A DNA stretch of 64,000 nt from Methylobacterium sp. J-068 (lineage in GTDB: Bacteria > Pseudomonadota > Alphaproteobacteria > Rhizobiales > Beijerinckiaceae), in assembly GCF_022829445.1 (NCBI RefSeq), contig NZ_JAKSXY010000120.1, positions 1 to 64,000 of the forward strand, given 5' to 3'. The notes beneath the pieces are model-generated. The model saw only the letters and a program-made list of their open reading frames with translations, did no database searches and was not told where the DNA came from. Made by a program: the position numbers and the translations under genes. Positions 26,781 through 36,107 of this stretch are shown here, piece after piece. Numbering within the stretch: position 1 is the stretch's first letter; the number at the start of each line of letters is the position of its first letter.

Positions 26781-27872
26781 ATGCGCGGCAGGGCGATGAT
26801 CGGGCTGCTGGCCCTCGTGGGCCTCGCCCTTCTGATCTACCTGCTGGCCGACGTGCTGCTGCCCTTCGTGGCGGGCCTGGCGCTGGCCTACCTGCTCGAC
26901 CCCATCGCCGACCGGCTGGAGCGCCTCGGGCTCGGGCGCCTCACGGCCTCGCTCCTCATCCTGGCGATGTTCGTGGTCGGCCTGGTGGTGGCCCTCCTCC
27001 TGGTGGTGCCGCTCGCCGCCAGCCAGGTCTCGGCGCTCGTCGCGACCCTGCCCGGCATGGTCTCGCGCCTGCAGGGGATTCTCGCCGATCGGGTCGGGCC
27101 GCTGTTGCAGCGGGTGGGTGGCGCCGACGTGCTCACCGACCTGCAATCCCAGGTCGGCGCCCTGGTGGGGCAGGGCGGAACCTGGTTCCTGGCCTTCCTC
27201 AAGTCCCTGTGGTCCGGCAGCCAGGCCCTGGTCTCGATCGCCTCGCTCCTTGTGGTGACGCCCGTGGTGGCGTTCTACCTCCTTGTCGACTGGGACCGGA
27301 TGGTCGCGGCCGTCGACGGCTGGGTGCCCCCGCGCCATCGGCCGGTGGTGCGGCGCCTGGGCCGCGAGATCGACCGCGCGGTGACGGGCTTCGTGCGCGG
27401 GCAGACCCTGGTCTGCCTCATCCTCGGCACCTTCTACGCGGTCGGCCTGTTCCTCGTCGGCCTGAACTTCGGGGTCCTGATCGGGCTGATCGCGGGCTTC
27501 CTCACCTTCATCCCCTATGTGGGCACGCTGACCGGCTTCCTGCTCTCGGCCGGCGTGGCCCTGGCGCAGTTCTGGCCGGATTCCGACTGGCTGCATATCG
27601 GCCTGACCATCGGGGTCTTCGTGGTCGGGCAGTTCCTGGAGGGCAACATCATCTCGCCCAAGCTCGTCGGCGAATCGGTCGGCCTGCATCCGGTCTGGCT
27701 GATGTTCGCGCTCCTCGCCTTCGGATCGCTGTTCGGGTTCGTCGGCCTGCTGCTGGCGGTGCCGGTGGCGGCCTCGATCGGCGTTCTGGTGCGCTTCGCC
27801 CTGGAGCGTTATCTCCAGAGCCCGCTCTACCACGCGGACGCTCCCAGGCTCCTGATCCGGGGCGATTCCTAA
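26781..27872 (+). CDS. AI-2E/PerM-family transporter
   Basis: A 363-residue polytopic membrane protein with the layout of the AI-2 exporter/PerM family: two helices at the N-terminus (LLADVLLPFVAGLALAYLL), a hydrophobic pair, an amphipathic middle section (about 95-140), and the C-terminal cluster LIAGFLTFIPYVGTLTGFLL and GNIISPKLVGESVGLHPVW. Substrates range from autoinducer-2 to sodium in different members and cannot be told here. The hdaA gene follows 1 bp after the stop, so they form an operon; this order is common in Alphaproteobacteria. Confidence 0.9.
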   Translation: MRGRAMIGLLALVGLALLIYLLADVLLPFVAGLALAYLLDPIADRLERLGLGRLTASLLILAMFVVGLVVALLLVVPLAASQVSALVATLPGMVSRLQGILADRVGPLLQRVGGADVLTDLQSQVGALVGQGGTWFLAFLKSLWSGSQALVSIASLLVVTPVVAFYLLVDWDRMVAAVDGWVPPRHRPVVRRLGREIDRAVTGFVRGQTLVCLILGTFYAVGLFLVGLNFGVLIGLIAGFLTFIPYVGTLTGFLLSAGVALAQFWPDSDWLHIGLTIGVFVVGQFLEGNIISPKLVGESVGLHPVWLMFALLAFGSLFGFVGLLLAVPVAASIGVLVRFALERYLQSPLYHADAPRLLIRGDS

Positions 27873-27873
27873 G

Positions 27874-28611
27874 ATGGCCTCTCGCGAAAACGCGCCCCCG
27901 AAGCAGCTCGCCTTCGACCTGCCGGCCGATCCGCGCTACGGCCGCGAGGACTTCCTCGTGGGGCCCGCCAACGAGTCGGCCTACGCGCTGATCGAGGCCT
28001 GGCCGAACTGGCCCGACACCGTGTGCCTGCTCACCGGGCCGCCCGGCAGCGGCAAGAGCCACCTCGCCTCGATCTGGGCGACGCGCGCGCATGCCTGGAC
28101 GGCGCGGGCCTCGGAGATCACCGCCGCCACCGTCCCGCATTTCGTCTCCAACGGCGCCCTGGTGATCGAGGACCTCGATCGGGAGCCCCGCGACGAGGCG
28201 GCCCTGTTCCACCTCCTCAACCTCGCCCGCGAGCGCGGCAGCCCCGTGCTCGCCACCTCCGCCGCCTCGGTGGAGGCGCTCGCCCTGACCACCGCGGACC
28301 TGCGCTCGCGTCTGCGCCTCGCGCCCGGCGCCACCATCCTGCCGCCGGACGACGCCCTGATGCGGGCGGTCCTCGTCAAGCTGTTCGTCGACCGCCAACT
28401 GGTGGTGGATCTCGCCATCGTCGAGGCCCTGGCCCTGCGCATCGACCGCTCCCTCGGGCGGGCGCGCGACGTGGTGACGGCGCTGGACCGCGACGCCCTC
28501 AGCCGGGGGCGGCGCATCACCAGGCCCCTGGCCCTGGCGGTGCTGGCGCGCCTCGGTTTCGGGGCGGACGAGCCGGAGGACGACGAACCCGAGACCGACG
28601 ACGACCCCTGA
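27874..28611 (+). CDS. hdaA: HdaA, DnaA-related regulator of replication initiation
   Basis: A 245-residue DnaA-like AAA+ protein without the DnaA DNA-binding domain. The sliding-clamp-binding motif QLAFDL is at residues 11-16, Walker A GPPGSGKS at 55-62 and a Walker B-like LVIEDLD near 100. The C-terminal lid includes SLGRARDVVTALDRDALS. In Caulobacter, HdaA with the clamp stimulates ATP hydrolysis by DnaA to prevent re-initiation. It ends in an acidic tail (EDDEPETDDD). Position between perM and ppk supports the call. Confidence 0.92.
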   Translation: MASRENAPPKQLAFDLPADPRYGREDFLVGPANESAYALIEAWPNWPDTVCLLTGPPGSGKSHLASIWATRAHAWTARASEITAATVPHFVSNGALVIEDLDREPRDEAALFHLLNLARERGSPVLATSAASVEALALTTADLRSRLRLAPGATILPPDDALMRAVLVKLFVDRQLVVDLAIVEALALRIDRSLGRARDVVTALDRDALSRGRRITRPLALAVLARLGFGADEPEDDEPETDDDP

Positions 28612-28718
28612 GGCCCTCCCAGGGCTCCGCGTCACCCGACGCCTGTCATCGAATTGTCAATAACGGCGCCCCGGCCCGTGCTAGGAAGCCGGCCCCTCGA
28701 CCCATAGGAGAGACACTC

Positions 28719-31142
28719 TTGGCGGATATGGATTCGGACGCGCCCGCAGCGGAGACCGCCACCCCGCGTGGCACGGGGGGCCGCGCCCGGCCCGCCCGCA
28801 CCGCCACGCGCCGGATTGCCGCCGCCGTCGCCCAACCGCCTCAAGGGTCGCCCGCGACCGCTCAGGAGTTGCCTGCGGCCGCTCGGGCGCCCGTCCCCGA
28901 TGCCTTGCCGGACGCCGATCTCGACCTGCCGCCGGCCGGGGAACTGCCCCCGCCGCCCGAGGTGACGCCCGGCACCGAGGCGCGCGATTCGGTGATGGAG
29001 GCGGGTCTCGCCCTGCGTCACTCGCCGGAGCGGTTCGTCAATCGCGAGCTGTCCTGGCTGCAGTTCAACCGACGGGTGCTGGAGGAGGCCTCGAACGCCA
29101 ACCACCCCCTCCTAGAACAGCTGCGCTTCCTCTCGATCTCGGCCAACAACCTCGACGAGTTCTTCATGGTGCGCGTCGCCGGCCTGCACGATCAGGTCCG
29201 CGCCGGCCTCGTGCTGCCCTCGCAGGACGGGCTGACCCCGTCCGAGCAGCTGGCCCGCGTCGGCTCCGAGGTCTCGCGCCTCGCCCTCGACCAGCAGACG
29301 CGCTGGCGCGAACTGCGCCGCGACCTCCTCGGCGCCGGCATCGAACTCATGGAACCCGCCGGCCTGACCCCGGAGCACAAGGCGTGGCTGGAGGATTACT
29401 TCCTCAACCACGTCTTCCCGGTGCTGACGCCGCTGGCCATCGACCCGGCCCACCCGTTCCCCTTCATCCCGAACCTCGGCTCCACCATCGCGCTGATGCT
29501 GGTGCGCCCGCGCGACGGCCGCGCGCTACGCGCCCTCATCCGCCTGCCGGCGGTGCTCGACCGCTTCGTGCGCCTGCCCGACGCGGAGAACGACGCCACC
29601 GCGCGCTTCATCGCCATCGAGCAGGCCATCGTGCTGTTCACCGGGCGGCTCTTCCCCGGCTATTCGCTCCGCGGGCAGGGGGCGTTCCGCGTCATTCGCG
29701 ATTCCGACCTCGAGATCGAGGAGGAGGCCGAGGACCTCGTCCTGCATTTCGAGACGGCCCTGAAGCAGCGCCGCCGCGGCGTCGTCATCCGCCTCGAGGT
29801 CGAGGCCGGGATGCCCGAGGACCTGCGCGCCTTCGTGGCCGACGAACTCGAGATCGGCAGCGACGCGGTGATCTTCGTGGAGGGGATGCTGGCCCTCAAC
29901 GAACTCTCGCAGATCGTCGGCATCGACCGGCCGGACCTGAAGTTCAAATCCTACAACCCGCGCTTTCCCGAGCGCATCCGCGAGAGCGGCGGCGACGTCT
30001 TCGCGGCGATCCGCCAGAAGGACTTCACCGTCCACCACCCCTACGAATCCTTCGACGCGGTGGTGCAGTTCCTGGCGCAAGCCGCGCGCGACCCGAACGT
30101 GGTGGCGATCAAGCAGACGCTCTACCGCACCTCCTCGAATTCGCCGATCGTCGCGGCTTTGGCCGAGGCCGCCGAGCTCGGCAAGTCGGTCACCGCCCTC
30201 GTCGAACTGAAGGCCCGCTTCGACGAGGAGGCCAACATCCGCTGGGCGCGCAACCTGGAGAAGGCCGGTGCGCAGGTGGTGTTCGGCTTCATCGAGCTGA
30301 AGACCCACGCCAAGCTGTCGATGGTGGTGCGGCGCGAGGGCGACCGGCTCGTCACCTACTGCCACGTCGGCACCGGCAACTATCACCCGATCACCGCGCG
30401 CATCTACACCGACCTGTCCTTCTTCACCGCCGACCCGGCGGTGGCCCGCGACGTCAGCCGGATCTTCAACTACATCACCGGCTACGCGGAGCCCGCCGAA
30501 CTGGAGCGGATGTCGGTCTCGCCGCTGACCCTGAAGCCGCGCCTTCTCGAGAACATCGAGGCGGAGGTGGCCCATGCCAAGGCGGGGCGCCCGGCGGCGA
30601 TCTGGATCAAGTGCAACTCCCTCGTCGACCAGCAGATCATCGACGCGCTCTACGATGCCTCCCAGGCCGGCGTGCAGATCGATTGCGTGGTGCGCGGCAT
30701 CTGCTGCCTCCGGCCGGGAATCCCCGGCCTCTCGGAGACGATCCGGGTGAAGTCGATCGTCGGCCGCTTCCTGGAGCACGGCCGCATCTACTGCTTCGGC
30801 AACGGCGTCGGGCTGCCCCACCCCAAGGCGACCGTCTACATCTCGTCCGCCGACCTGATGAGCCGGAACCTCGATCGCCGGGTCGAGGCGCTTCTGCCGA
30901 TCACCAATCCGACGGTGCATCAGCAGGTGCTCGACCAGATCATGCTGGCCAACCTCCTCGACAACCGCCAGAGCTGGCGTGTACTGGCGTCGGGTGCCAG
31001 CGAGCGGATCCAGCCCGCCGAGGGCGAGGAGCCGTTCAACGCGCACAAGTATTTCATGACGAATCCCAGCCTGTCCGGGCGCGGCAAGTCGTCGAAGAAG
31101 TCGAGCCCGCGCGCCCTGAGCCGGCGCGCGCAACGTGGCTGA
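28719..31142 (+). CDS. ppk: Polyphosphate kinase 1
   Basis: An 807-residue enzyme reversibly forming polyphosphate from ATP. After an extra Pro/Ala-rich N-terminal stretch of about 95 residues come the N-domain (FVNRELSWLQFNRRVLEE), the head domain (FIPNLGSTIALMLVR) and the catalytic C1/C2 domains with QTLYRTSSNSPIV, ELKARFDEEANIRWA, HAKLSMVVRREG, YCHVGTGNYHPITARIYTD and SSADLMSRNLDRRVE. The TTG at 28719 is preferred because AGGAG lies eight bases upstream; ATG 28728 is the alternative. It overlaps the frame of the next gene only outside that gene's likely start. Confidence 0.95.
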   Translation: MADMDSDAPAAETATPRGTGGRARPARTATRRIAAAVAQPPQGSPATAQELPAAARAPVPDALPDADLDLPPAGELPPPPEVTPGTEARDSVMEAGLALRHSPERFVNRELSWLQFNRRVLEEASNANHPLLEQLRFLSISANNLDEFFMVRVAGLHDQVRAGLVLPSQDGLTPSEQLARVGSEVSRLALDQQTRWRELRRDLLGAGIELMEPAGLTPEHKAWLEDYFLNHVFPVLTPLAIDPAHPFPFIPNLGSTIALMLVRPRDGRALRALIRLPAVLDRFVRLPDAENDATARFIAIEQAIVLFTGRLFPGYSLRGQGAFRVIRDSDLEIEEEAEDLVLHFETALKQRRRGVVIRLEVEAGMPEDLRAFVADELEIGSDAVIFVEGMLALNELSQIVGIDRPDLKFKSYNPRFPERIRESGGDVFAAIRQKDFTVHHPYESFDAVVQFLAQAARDPNVVAIKQTLYRTSSNSPIVAALAEAAELGKSVTALVELKARFDEEANIRWARNLEKAGAQVVFGFIELKTHAKLSMVVRREGDRLVTYCHVGTGNYHPITARIYTDLSFFTADPAVARDVSRIFNYITGYAEPAELERMSVSPLTLKPRLLENIEAEVAHAKAGRPAAIWIKCNSLVDQQIIDALYDASQAGVQIDCVVRGICCLRPGIPGLSETIRVKSIVGRFLEHGRIYCFGNGVGLPHPKATVYISSADLMSRNLDRRVEALLPITNPTVHQQVLDQIMLANLLDNRQSWRVLASGASERIQPAEGEEPFNAHKYFMTNPSLSGRGKSSKKSSPRALSRRAQRG

Positions 31143-31179
31143 CGGCAGCGTGCTTTACGGATTGTCCAGAGGAGCCCGC

Positions 31180-32721
31180 ATGGGCCTCGACCCTGCCCAC
31201 ATGCCCTTCCGAGGGACATCCTTCCAAGGGACCGGTGACCACATCGAGCCGGTGGCGATCATCGATATCGGCTCGAACTCGGTGCGGCTCGTCGCCTATG
31301 ACGGGCTGACGCGGGCGCCCACCCCCCTCTACAACGAGAAGGTCCTGTGCGGCCTCGGCCGCAACGTGCTCACCACCGGGCGCCTCAACGAGGAGGCGGT
31401 GCGCCGCGCCCTCGTCGCCCTCGCGCGCTTCCGCGTGCTCTGCGAGACCATGCGGGTCAGCCGGGTCTTCGTGCTCGCCACGGCGGCGGCGCGCGACGCC
31501 GAGAACGGGCCGGACTTCCTCGCGGCGGCCGAGGCCGCCTGCGGCCAGCGGATCGAGCTGCTGTCGGGCCGGCGCGAGGCGGAGCTCTCGGCGCTCGGCG
31601 TCGTCTCAGGCTTCCACGCCCCCGACGGCGTCGTCGGCGACCTCGGCGGCGGCTCCCTCGAACTCGTGGACGTGCGCGGCTCCACCGTCGGCATGGGCGT
31701 GACCATGCCGCTCGGCGGCCTCGCCCTCCAGGACCTCTCGGGCGGCTCGGTCAAGAAGGCCCTCAAGATCGTCCGCGAGAACCTGAAGAAGGCGGCCCCG
31801 CAGCTGGAGACCCTGCGCGGGCGCAGCTTCTACGCCGTCGGCGGGACCTGGCGCGCCCTGGCCCGCCTGCACCAATCGGCCCGGGGCTACCCGCTCCACG
31901 TCATGCACGGCTACAGCGTCGAACCCTCCGACGAGCTGAACTTCCTCGAAGTGGTGGAGCGCACCGACGCGGCCCTGCTGCAGGACGTGGAGAGCGTCTC
32001 GGAGGCCCGGCGCCCGCTCCTCGCCTACGGGGCGGTGGTGCTGGAGGAGATCATCCGGATCGGGCGCCCGCGCGAACTCGCGGTCTCGGCCAGCGGCGTG
32101 CGCGAGGGCCTGCTCTACGAGCAGCTCGACCGCGATGCCCGCCTCGCCGACCCGCTGCTGACGGCGGCGGCCGAGCTGAATGCGCTGCGCGCCCGCTCGC
32201 CGGGCCATGCCCGCGACCTCATCGCCTGGAGCGACCGCTTCATCGCCAGCCTCGACCAGCCCGAGACCGCCGACGAGCGCCGCCTGCGCCACGCCGCCTG
32301 CCTCCTGTCCGACATCGGCTGGCGGGCGCACCCGGATTACCGCGGCGAGCAGAGCGTCAACGTCATCACGCACGCGGCCTTCGTGGGCATCGACCATCCG
32401 GGCCGGGCCTACCTCGCGCTGGCCATCTACTTCCGCCACGAGGGCATCGCGCCGGAGAAGGCGAGCCCGATGCTGCGCAACCTCGCGGGTCCCCGCCTGT
32501 TCGAGCGGGCGCGCCTGCTCGGCGCCCTGCTGCGCCTCGCCTTTCCGCTCTCGGCCGGCATGGAGGGGGCGCTGGGCGGCCTGCCCGTCATCGTCGCCGA
32601 CGGGCGCGTGACCCTGACGCTCCCCCCCGGCCAGGACGCCCTGCCGGGCGACCGCATCCTCAACCGGGTGCGCGGCCTCGGCCGCCTGTTCGGACTCGAC
32701 GGGCGGATCGTGGGCGGCTGA
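31180..32721 (+). CDS. ppx: Exopolyphosphatase (Ppx/GppA family)
   Basis: A 513-residue phosphatase with the actin-like fold. Motifs are IDIGSNSVRLVAYDG near residue 30, ATAAARDAENGPDF, GDLGGGSLELVDV near 155 and a YAVGG turn. The last 200 residues form an HD-type helical domain (LLSDIGWRAHPDYRGEQ) typical of the Rhizobiales enzyme. It removes terminal phosphate from polyphosphate, opposing Ppk encoded just upstream. ATG 31180 has AGAGGAG seven bases before it; an upstream GTG at 31135 overlapping ppk is less likely. Confidence 0.94.
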   Translation: MGLDPAHMPFRGTSFQGTGDHIEPVAIIDIGSNSVRLVAYDGLTRAPTPLYNEKVLCGLGRNVLTTGRLNEEAVRRALVALARFRVLCETMRVSRVFVLATAAARDAENGPDFLAAAEAACGQRIELLSGRREAELSALGVVSGFHAPDGVVGDLGGGSLELVDVRGSTVGMGVTMPLGGLALQDLSGGSVKKALKIVRENLKKAAPQLETLRGRSFYAVGGTWRALARLHQSARGYPLHVMHGYSVEPSDELNFLEVVERTDAALLQDVESVSEARRPLLAYGAVVLEEIIRIGRPRELAVSASGVREGLLYEQLDRDARLADPLLTAAAELNALRARSPGHARDLIAWSDRFIASLDQPETADERRLRHAACLLSDIGWRAHPDYRGEQSVNVITHAAFVGIDHPGRAYLALAIYFRHEGIAPEKASPMLRNLAGPRLFERARLLGALLRLAFPLSAGMEGALGGLPVIVADGRVTLTLPPGQDALPGDRILNRVRGLGRLFGLDGRIVGG

Positions 32722-32771
32722 CGCCGGCGGATCGACCGCCTCCGGTCCTCGGGAACAGGTGTGGAGCGCCC

Positions 32772-33521
32772 ATGGCGACCTTCAAGGACCATTTCTCGAG
32801 TCATGCGGCCGGCTACGCGGCGCATCGGCCGACCTATCCGGCGGCACTCGTGGATGCCCTGGCGGCGGCCGCGCCCGGGCGGGACCTCGCCCTCGATTGC
32901 GGCTGCGGCACGGGACAGCTCTCGGTGCTGCTCGCGGCCCGCTTCGCCCGCGTGGTGGCCACGGATGCGAGCGCGCAGCAGATCGCCAACGCGCGCCCAC
33001 ACCCGTCGGTGACCTATCGGACGGCGCCGGCGGAGCGGAGCGGCCTGCCGGATGCGAGCGCCGACCTCGTCACCGTGGCGCAGGCGGCGCATTGGCTCGA
33101 CCTCGACGCCTTCTACGCCGAGGCCCGCCGCGTGGCCCGGCCCGGGGCGATCCTGGCCCTCGTCACCTACGGCGTGCCGCATGTGGGGGATGCCGCCGCC
33201 GAGGCGGTGGTGCAGGGCTTCTATCGAGACGTGCTCGGCTCCTATTGGCCGCCGGAGCGCCGCCACGTCGAGGACGGGTATCGCGGCCTCGCTTTCCCGT
33301 TCGCCGAGATCGCGACGCCGCCGCTGGCGATCGCGGTTTCGTGGTCCCTGGGCGACCTCATCGGCTACACCGAGACGTGGTCGGCGGTGCGGGCGCTGGA
33401 GCGCGCGGCCGGACGTGCCCCGATGGAGACCTTCCTGACGGCTCTCGCCGAGGCCTGGGGCGAGCCCGAGCGTCGGCGAAGCGTGCGCTGGCCGCTCTCC
33501 GTGCGGGCCGGCCGGCTCTGA
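32772..33521 (+). CDS. Class I SAM-dependent methyltransferase (Methyltransf_11 type)
   Basis: A 249-residue protein with the SAM motif I ALDCGCGTGQLSVLLA (about 40-55), motif II VVATDASAQQIANA (about 61-74) and a motif IV region DLVTVAQAAHWLDLDAFYAE. The HW-D feature after motif IV matches the TAM/yeast Crg1-like branch, whose members act on small carboxylic acids such as trans-aconitate. The real substrate is unknown. It begins 50 bp after ppx and may be transcribed with it. Confidence 0.88.
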   Translation: MATFKDHFSSHAAGYAAHRPTYPAALVDALAAAAPGRDLALDCGCGTGQLSVLLAARFARVVATDASAQQIANARPHPSVTYRTAPAERSGLPDASADLVTVAQAAHWLDLDAFYAEARRVARPGAILALVTYGVPHVGDAAAEAVVQGFYRDVLGSYWPPERRHVEDGYRGLAFPFAEIATPPLAIAVSWSLGDLIGYTETWSAVRALERAAGRAPMETFLTALAEAWGEPERRRSVRWPLSVRAGRL

Positions 33522-33617
33522 TCGGAAGGCGGTTCGGCCTCGGAGCGGATCGACACGCCGGTCCATCGCTCCGTCCCGGCACCGATCCGCGCGGGAATTC
33601 CGATGCCGGTCGGAATT

Positions 33618-33627
33618 TTGTATACAA
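33618..33627. promoter_or_regulatory. Perfect palindrome TTGTATACAA upstream of the PAS-LuxR gene
   Basis: This 10-bp palindrome lies in an otherwise GC-rich gap, about 150 bp before the regulator start. It resembles operators of GntR/FadR-type regulators (TNGTNNNACNA). No such regulator is encoded here, so the assignment is tentative. Confidence 0.35.
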
Positions 33628-33777
33628 TCGAGCGGCCGCGCTTTCCGTTTCCGGTCTCCTTCGGCAACGACTCGGCCGCTCCCGCGTTCGTTCCCCGGCG
33701 AACACCCATGTTCGCGTCAGGGGCGCCGACCGCACCCTGGGCGCGCCCGTTTCGGCGGGCGCCGCGCCACATGCAGG

Positions 33778-35235
33778 ATGCCACGACCTTTGACGACGGG
33801 TGTCGACCGCTCCCAGCTTCACCAGATCATCGCCGGCCTCACCGAGGGGGTGATCCTGATCGAGCCCGACCAGCGCATCGCCTGGGCCAACGCGGCCGCC
33901 CTCGCCATGCACGGGGCGGCCGAGCTGGCCGAGCTCGGCGGCACCGTCGCGGCCTACCGCGAGCGCTTCGTGCTGCGCTACCGCAACCATCACGTCATCA
34001 GCCGAACGCCGATCGAGCGCGTTCTGGCGGGCGAGACCTTCGACGAGGTCATCGTCAACGTGCGCCGGACCGACCGGCCGGACTTCGACGTGATGCAGCG
34101 CATCCGCAGTCTCGTCATCACGGACTCGGCCGGCGCGCCGGATTGCCTCGTCCTGATCCTGACCGACGTGACGGCGCAATTCGAGGCCGAGGCGCGCTTC
34201 GAGAAGACCTTCAACGCCAACCCGGCGCCCGCCCTGATCTGCCGGCTCTCGGACCTGCGCCACGTCAAGGTCAATCTCGGCTTCCTCGAGATGACGGGCT
34301 ATCGCAGCGACGACGTCCTCGGGCGCAGCGTCTACGAGATCGACGTGCTGAACGAGGCGCGCAACCGCGACCTCGCCATCGGCCGCCTCAACGCGGGCGA
34401 GACGATCCCTCAGATGGAGGCCTGCCTGCGCCTGCCCGATGGCGGAACCCGCTTCGTCATCGTCGCGGGCCAGCCCATCGACATGGGCGACGAGCCCTGC
34501 ATGCTCTTCACCTTCGCCGATCTCGAACTGCGCAAGAAGGCGGAGGTCGCCCTGCGCCACAGCGAGGAGCGCTTCGCCAAGGCCTTTCGCCTGACGCCGG
34601 TGCCGACGCTGCTGTGCCGGGCCGAGGGCTTCGCGGTGATCGGCGTGAACCAGGCCTTCGCCCGCGTCTTCGGCCACACCGAGGAGGGCGTGGTGGGGCA
34701 GTCCCTCGACGCGGTGGGCCTCTGGAGCGATCGCACCCAGCGCGAGCGCTTCGGGGCGGACCTCGCCGCGCAGGGCAGCGTGCTGGCCTTCGAGGCCTGC
34801 CTGCGCAGTCGGGACGGGATCGATCTGGACTGCCTCGTCTCGGCCGAGAGCGTCACCATCGGCGACGAGGCCTGCTTGCTCGCGGTCCTCCAGGACATCA
34901 GCGACCGCAAGCGCTCCGAGCGCGAACTCTTCGGCGCGATCGAGGCCGTGATGGCCGATACGTCGTGGTTCAGCCGGGGCCTCATCGAGAAGCTGGGTAG
35001 CCTGCGCCATCCCGGCACGCCGGAATCCCGGCCGGCGACGCCCGACCTCACCCGGCGCGAGGGCGAGGTCCTGCGCCTGATCTGCCAGGGCCACGGCGAC
35101 GCCGCCATCGCCAAGCGTCTCGGGCTGACCCCCAACACCGTGCGCAACCATGCCGCCGCCCTCTACCGCAAGCTCGGGATCCACCGGCGCGGCGAGGCGA
35201 TCATCTGGGGCCGGGAGAACGGTTTCGCGTCCTGA
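33778..35235 (+). CDS. PAS-domain LuxR-type transcription regulator
   Basis: A 485-residue soluble regulator. Three PAS-type modules are visible: LHQIIAGLTEGVILIEPDQR near the N-terminus, FEKTFNANPAPALICRLSDL at about 140, and RFAKAFRLTPVPTLLCRAEG at about 265, each followed by a PAC-like segment. The C-terminus (about 420-485) is a LuxR helix-turn-helix: LTRREGEVLRLICQGHGDAA, IAKRLGLTPNTVRNHAAALY. There is no receiver domain, so the signal is probably sensed by a PAS ligand. A hairpin repeat that could terminate transcription begins 3 bp after the stop. Confidence 0.9.
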   Translation: MPRPLTTGVDRSQLHQIIAGLTEGVILIEPDQRIAWANAAALAMHGAAELAELGGTVAAYRERFVLRYRNHHVISRTPIERVLAGETFDEVIVNVRRTDRPDFDVMQRIRSLVITDSAGAPDCLVLILTDVTAQFEAEARFEKTFNANPAPALICRLSDLRHVKVNLGFLEMTGYRSDDVLGRSVYEIDVLNEARNRDLAIGRLNAGETIPQMEACLRLPDGGTRFVIVAGQPIDMGDEPCMLFTFADLELRKKAEVALRHSEERFAKAFRLTPVPTLLCRAEGFAVIGVNQAFARVFGHTEEGVVGQSLDAVGLWSDRTQRERFGADLAAQGSVLAFEACLRSRDGIDLDCLVSAESVTIGDEACLLAVLQDISDRKRSERELFGAIEAVMADTSWFSRGLIEKLGSLRHPGTPESRPATPDLTRREGEVLRLICQGHGDAAIAKRLGLTPNTVRNHAAALYRKLGIHRRGEAIIWGRENGFAS

Positions 35236-35237
35236 TG

Positions 35238-35266
35238 CCGTCTCCGCCTGATCGAAGCCGAGACGG
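35238..35266. repeat. Dispersed palindromic repeat, copy 2 (likely terminator)
   Basis: CCGTCTC at 35238-35244 pairs with GAGACGG at 35260-35266, enclosing CGCCTGATCGAAGCC. It starts three bases after the PAS-LuxR stop, so it may end that transcript. Its core matches copies at 12431 and 36022. Confidence 0.6.
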
Positions 35267-35285
35267 TCTCACAGCCGCGGGTCTC

Positions 35286-35876
35286 CTATAGCTGGATGTG
35301 CTCGCTGACACTCTGAGGGTCCAGGGGTTCCAGGAACGCGGCGCCCACGCCGCTCTCGAACTGTCGCACGACGCTGGCCCAGGTTTCCCCGATCCTGAAC
35401 TGGGTGCCGAGTTCGATCGGCTCGCCGACATAGAGCGCCGCGCCGGATGCGGAGACATTGAGGAGCTTGCCCGGGATCGTTCGGCCGCACGGCAGATGGA
35501 CGGCGACCTGCGTGCGAAGCGGAACGATCCGCCGATGCACGCGAGACGGCGTATCGGGCACGAACTGCTGGCGCGCCAGGGCCACCAGGTCCTTCGCGAT
35601 GCTTGCGATCGATGGCGTCCGCGCGTGGATCTTGACGACGAACGTCTCGGCGCCCGCAAAGGTCACGACGCCATTCACTTGACCGACGTGACGAATGCTA
35701 CAAGTCAACCTTTCCTCGCGCTCGGGAACGATAGAAGACCGAAAGCAAATCCCATCGACCGAGATATCATGGGTGACCGCGTAGAAGTCCGAACGCCCGT
35801 CACTCCAACAATGGGCCGGAAGCACGACCCGATGACGCGAGACCGGTCTTGTCTCGATTTGATTGACACGAAGCAT
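35286..35876 (-). CDS. Tandem PilZ-domain protein
   Basis: A 196-residue protein. An N-terminal PilZ-like domain shows the Arg-rich start (TRPVSRHRVVLPAHC) and DISVDGICF, matching RxxxR...D/NxSxxG. A second domain (about 105-190) begins RVHRRIVPLRTQVAVHL and has LNVSASGAALYV. PilZ domains bind cyclic di-GMP and usually act on motility or exopolysaccharide. Only the first has a good Arg motif. ATG 35876 is used; a GTG at 35894 is also in frame. Codon bias and G+C at its 5' end are lower than in neighbours. Confidence 0.82.
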   Translation of the reverse strand: MLRVNQIETRPVSRHRVVLPAHCWSDGRSDFYAVTHDISVDGICFRSSIVPEREERLTCSIRHVGQVNGVVTFAGAETFVVKIHARTPSIASIAKDLVALARQQFVPDTPSRVHRRIVPLRTQVAVHLPCGRTIPGKLLNVSASGAALYVGEPIELGTQFRIGETWASVVRQFESGVGAAFLEPLDPQSVSEHIQL

Positions 35877-36021
35877 GGTGCAAAGCCATGCCACCGAGAT
35901 GTTTCGAGAAGCCTAGCACGAACGGAGAGATTGTACGGGAAATCGAGGCCTCGGATCAAATCCGGTTGATCCCTTCGAGATAACGGATCTGGGCTTCGCC
36001 CGGGCGCCGCGCGGGCTGGGC

Positions 36022-36058
36022 GATCCTGTCTCCGCTTCGATCAGGCGGCGACAGGATC
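36022..36058. repeat. Dispersed palindromic repeat, copy 3 (likely terminator of tal-pgi)
   Basis: GATCCTGTC at 36022-36030 pairs with GACAGGATC at 36050-36058, with a further CCGC/GCGG pairing inside. The core is the inverse of the copies at 12431 and 35238. It lies 50 bp past the minus-strand tal-pgi stop. Confidence 0.62.
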
Positions 36059-36107
36059 ACAGGGCGGGACACGCCATGTCACGCGCAACGAACCGCGTTC
36101 GAGGGCC

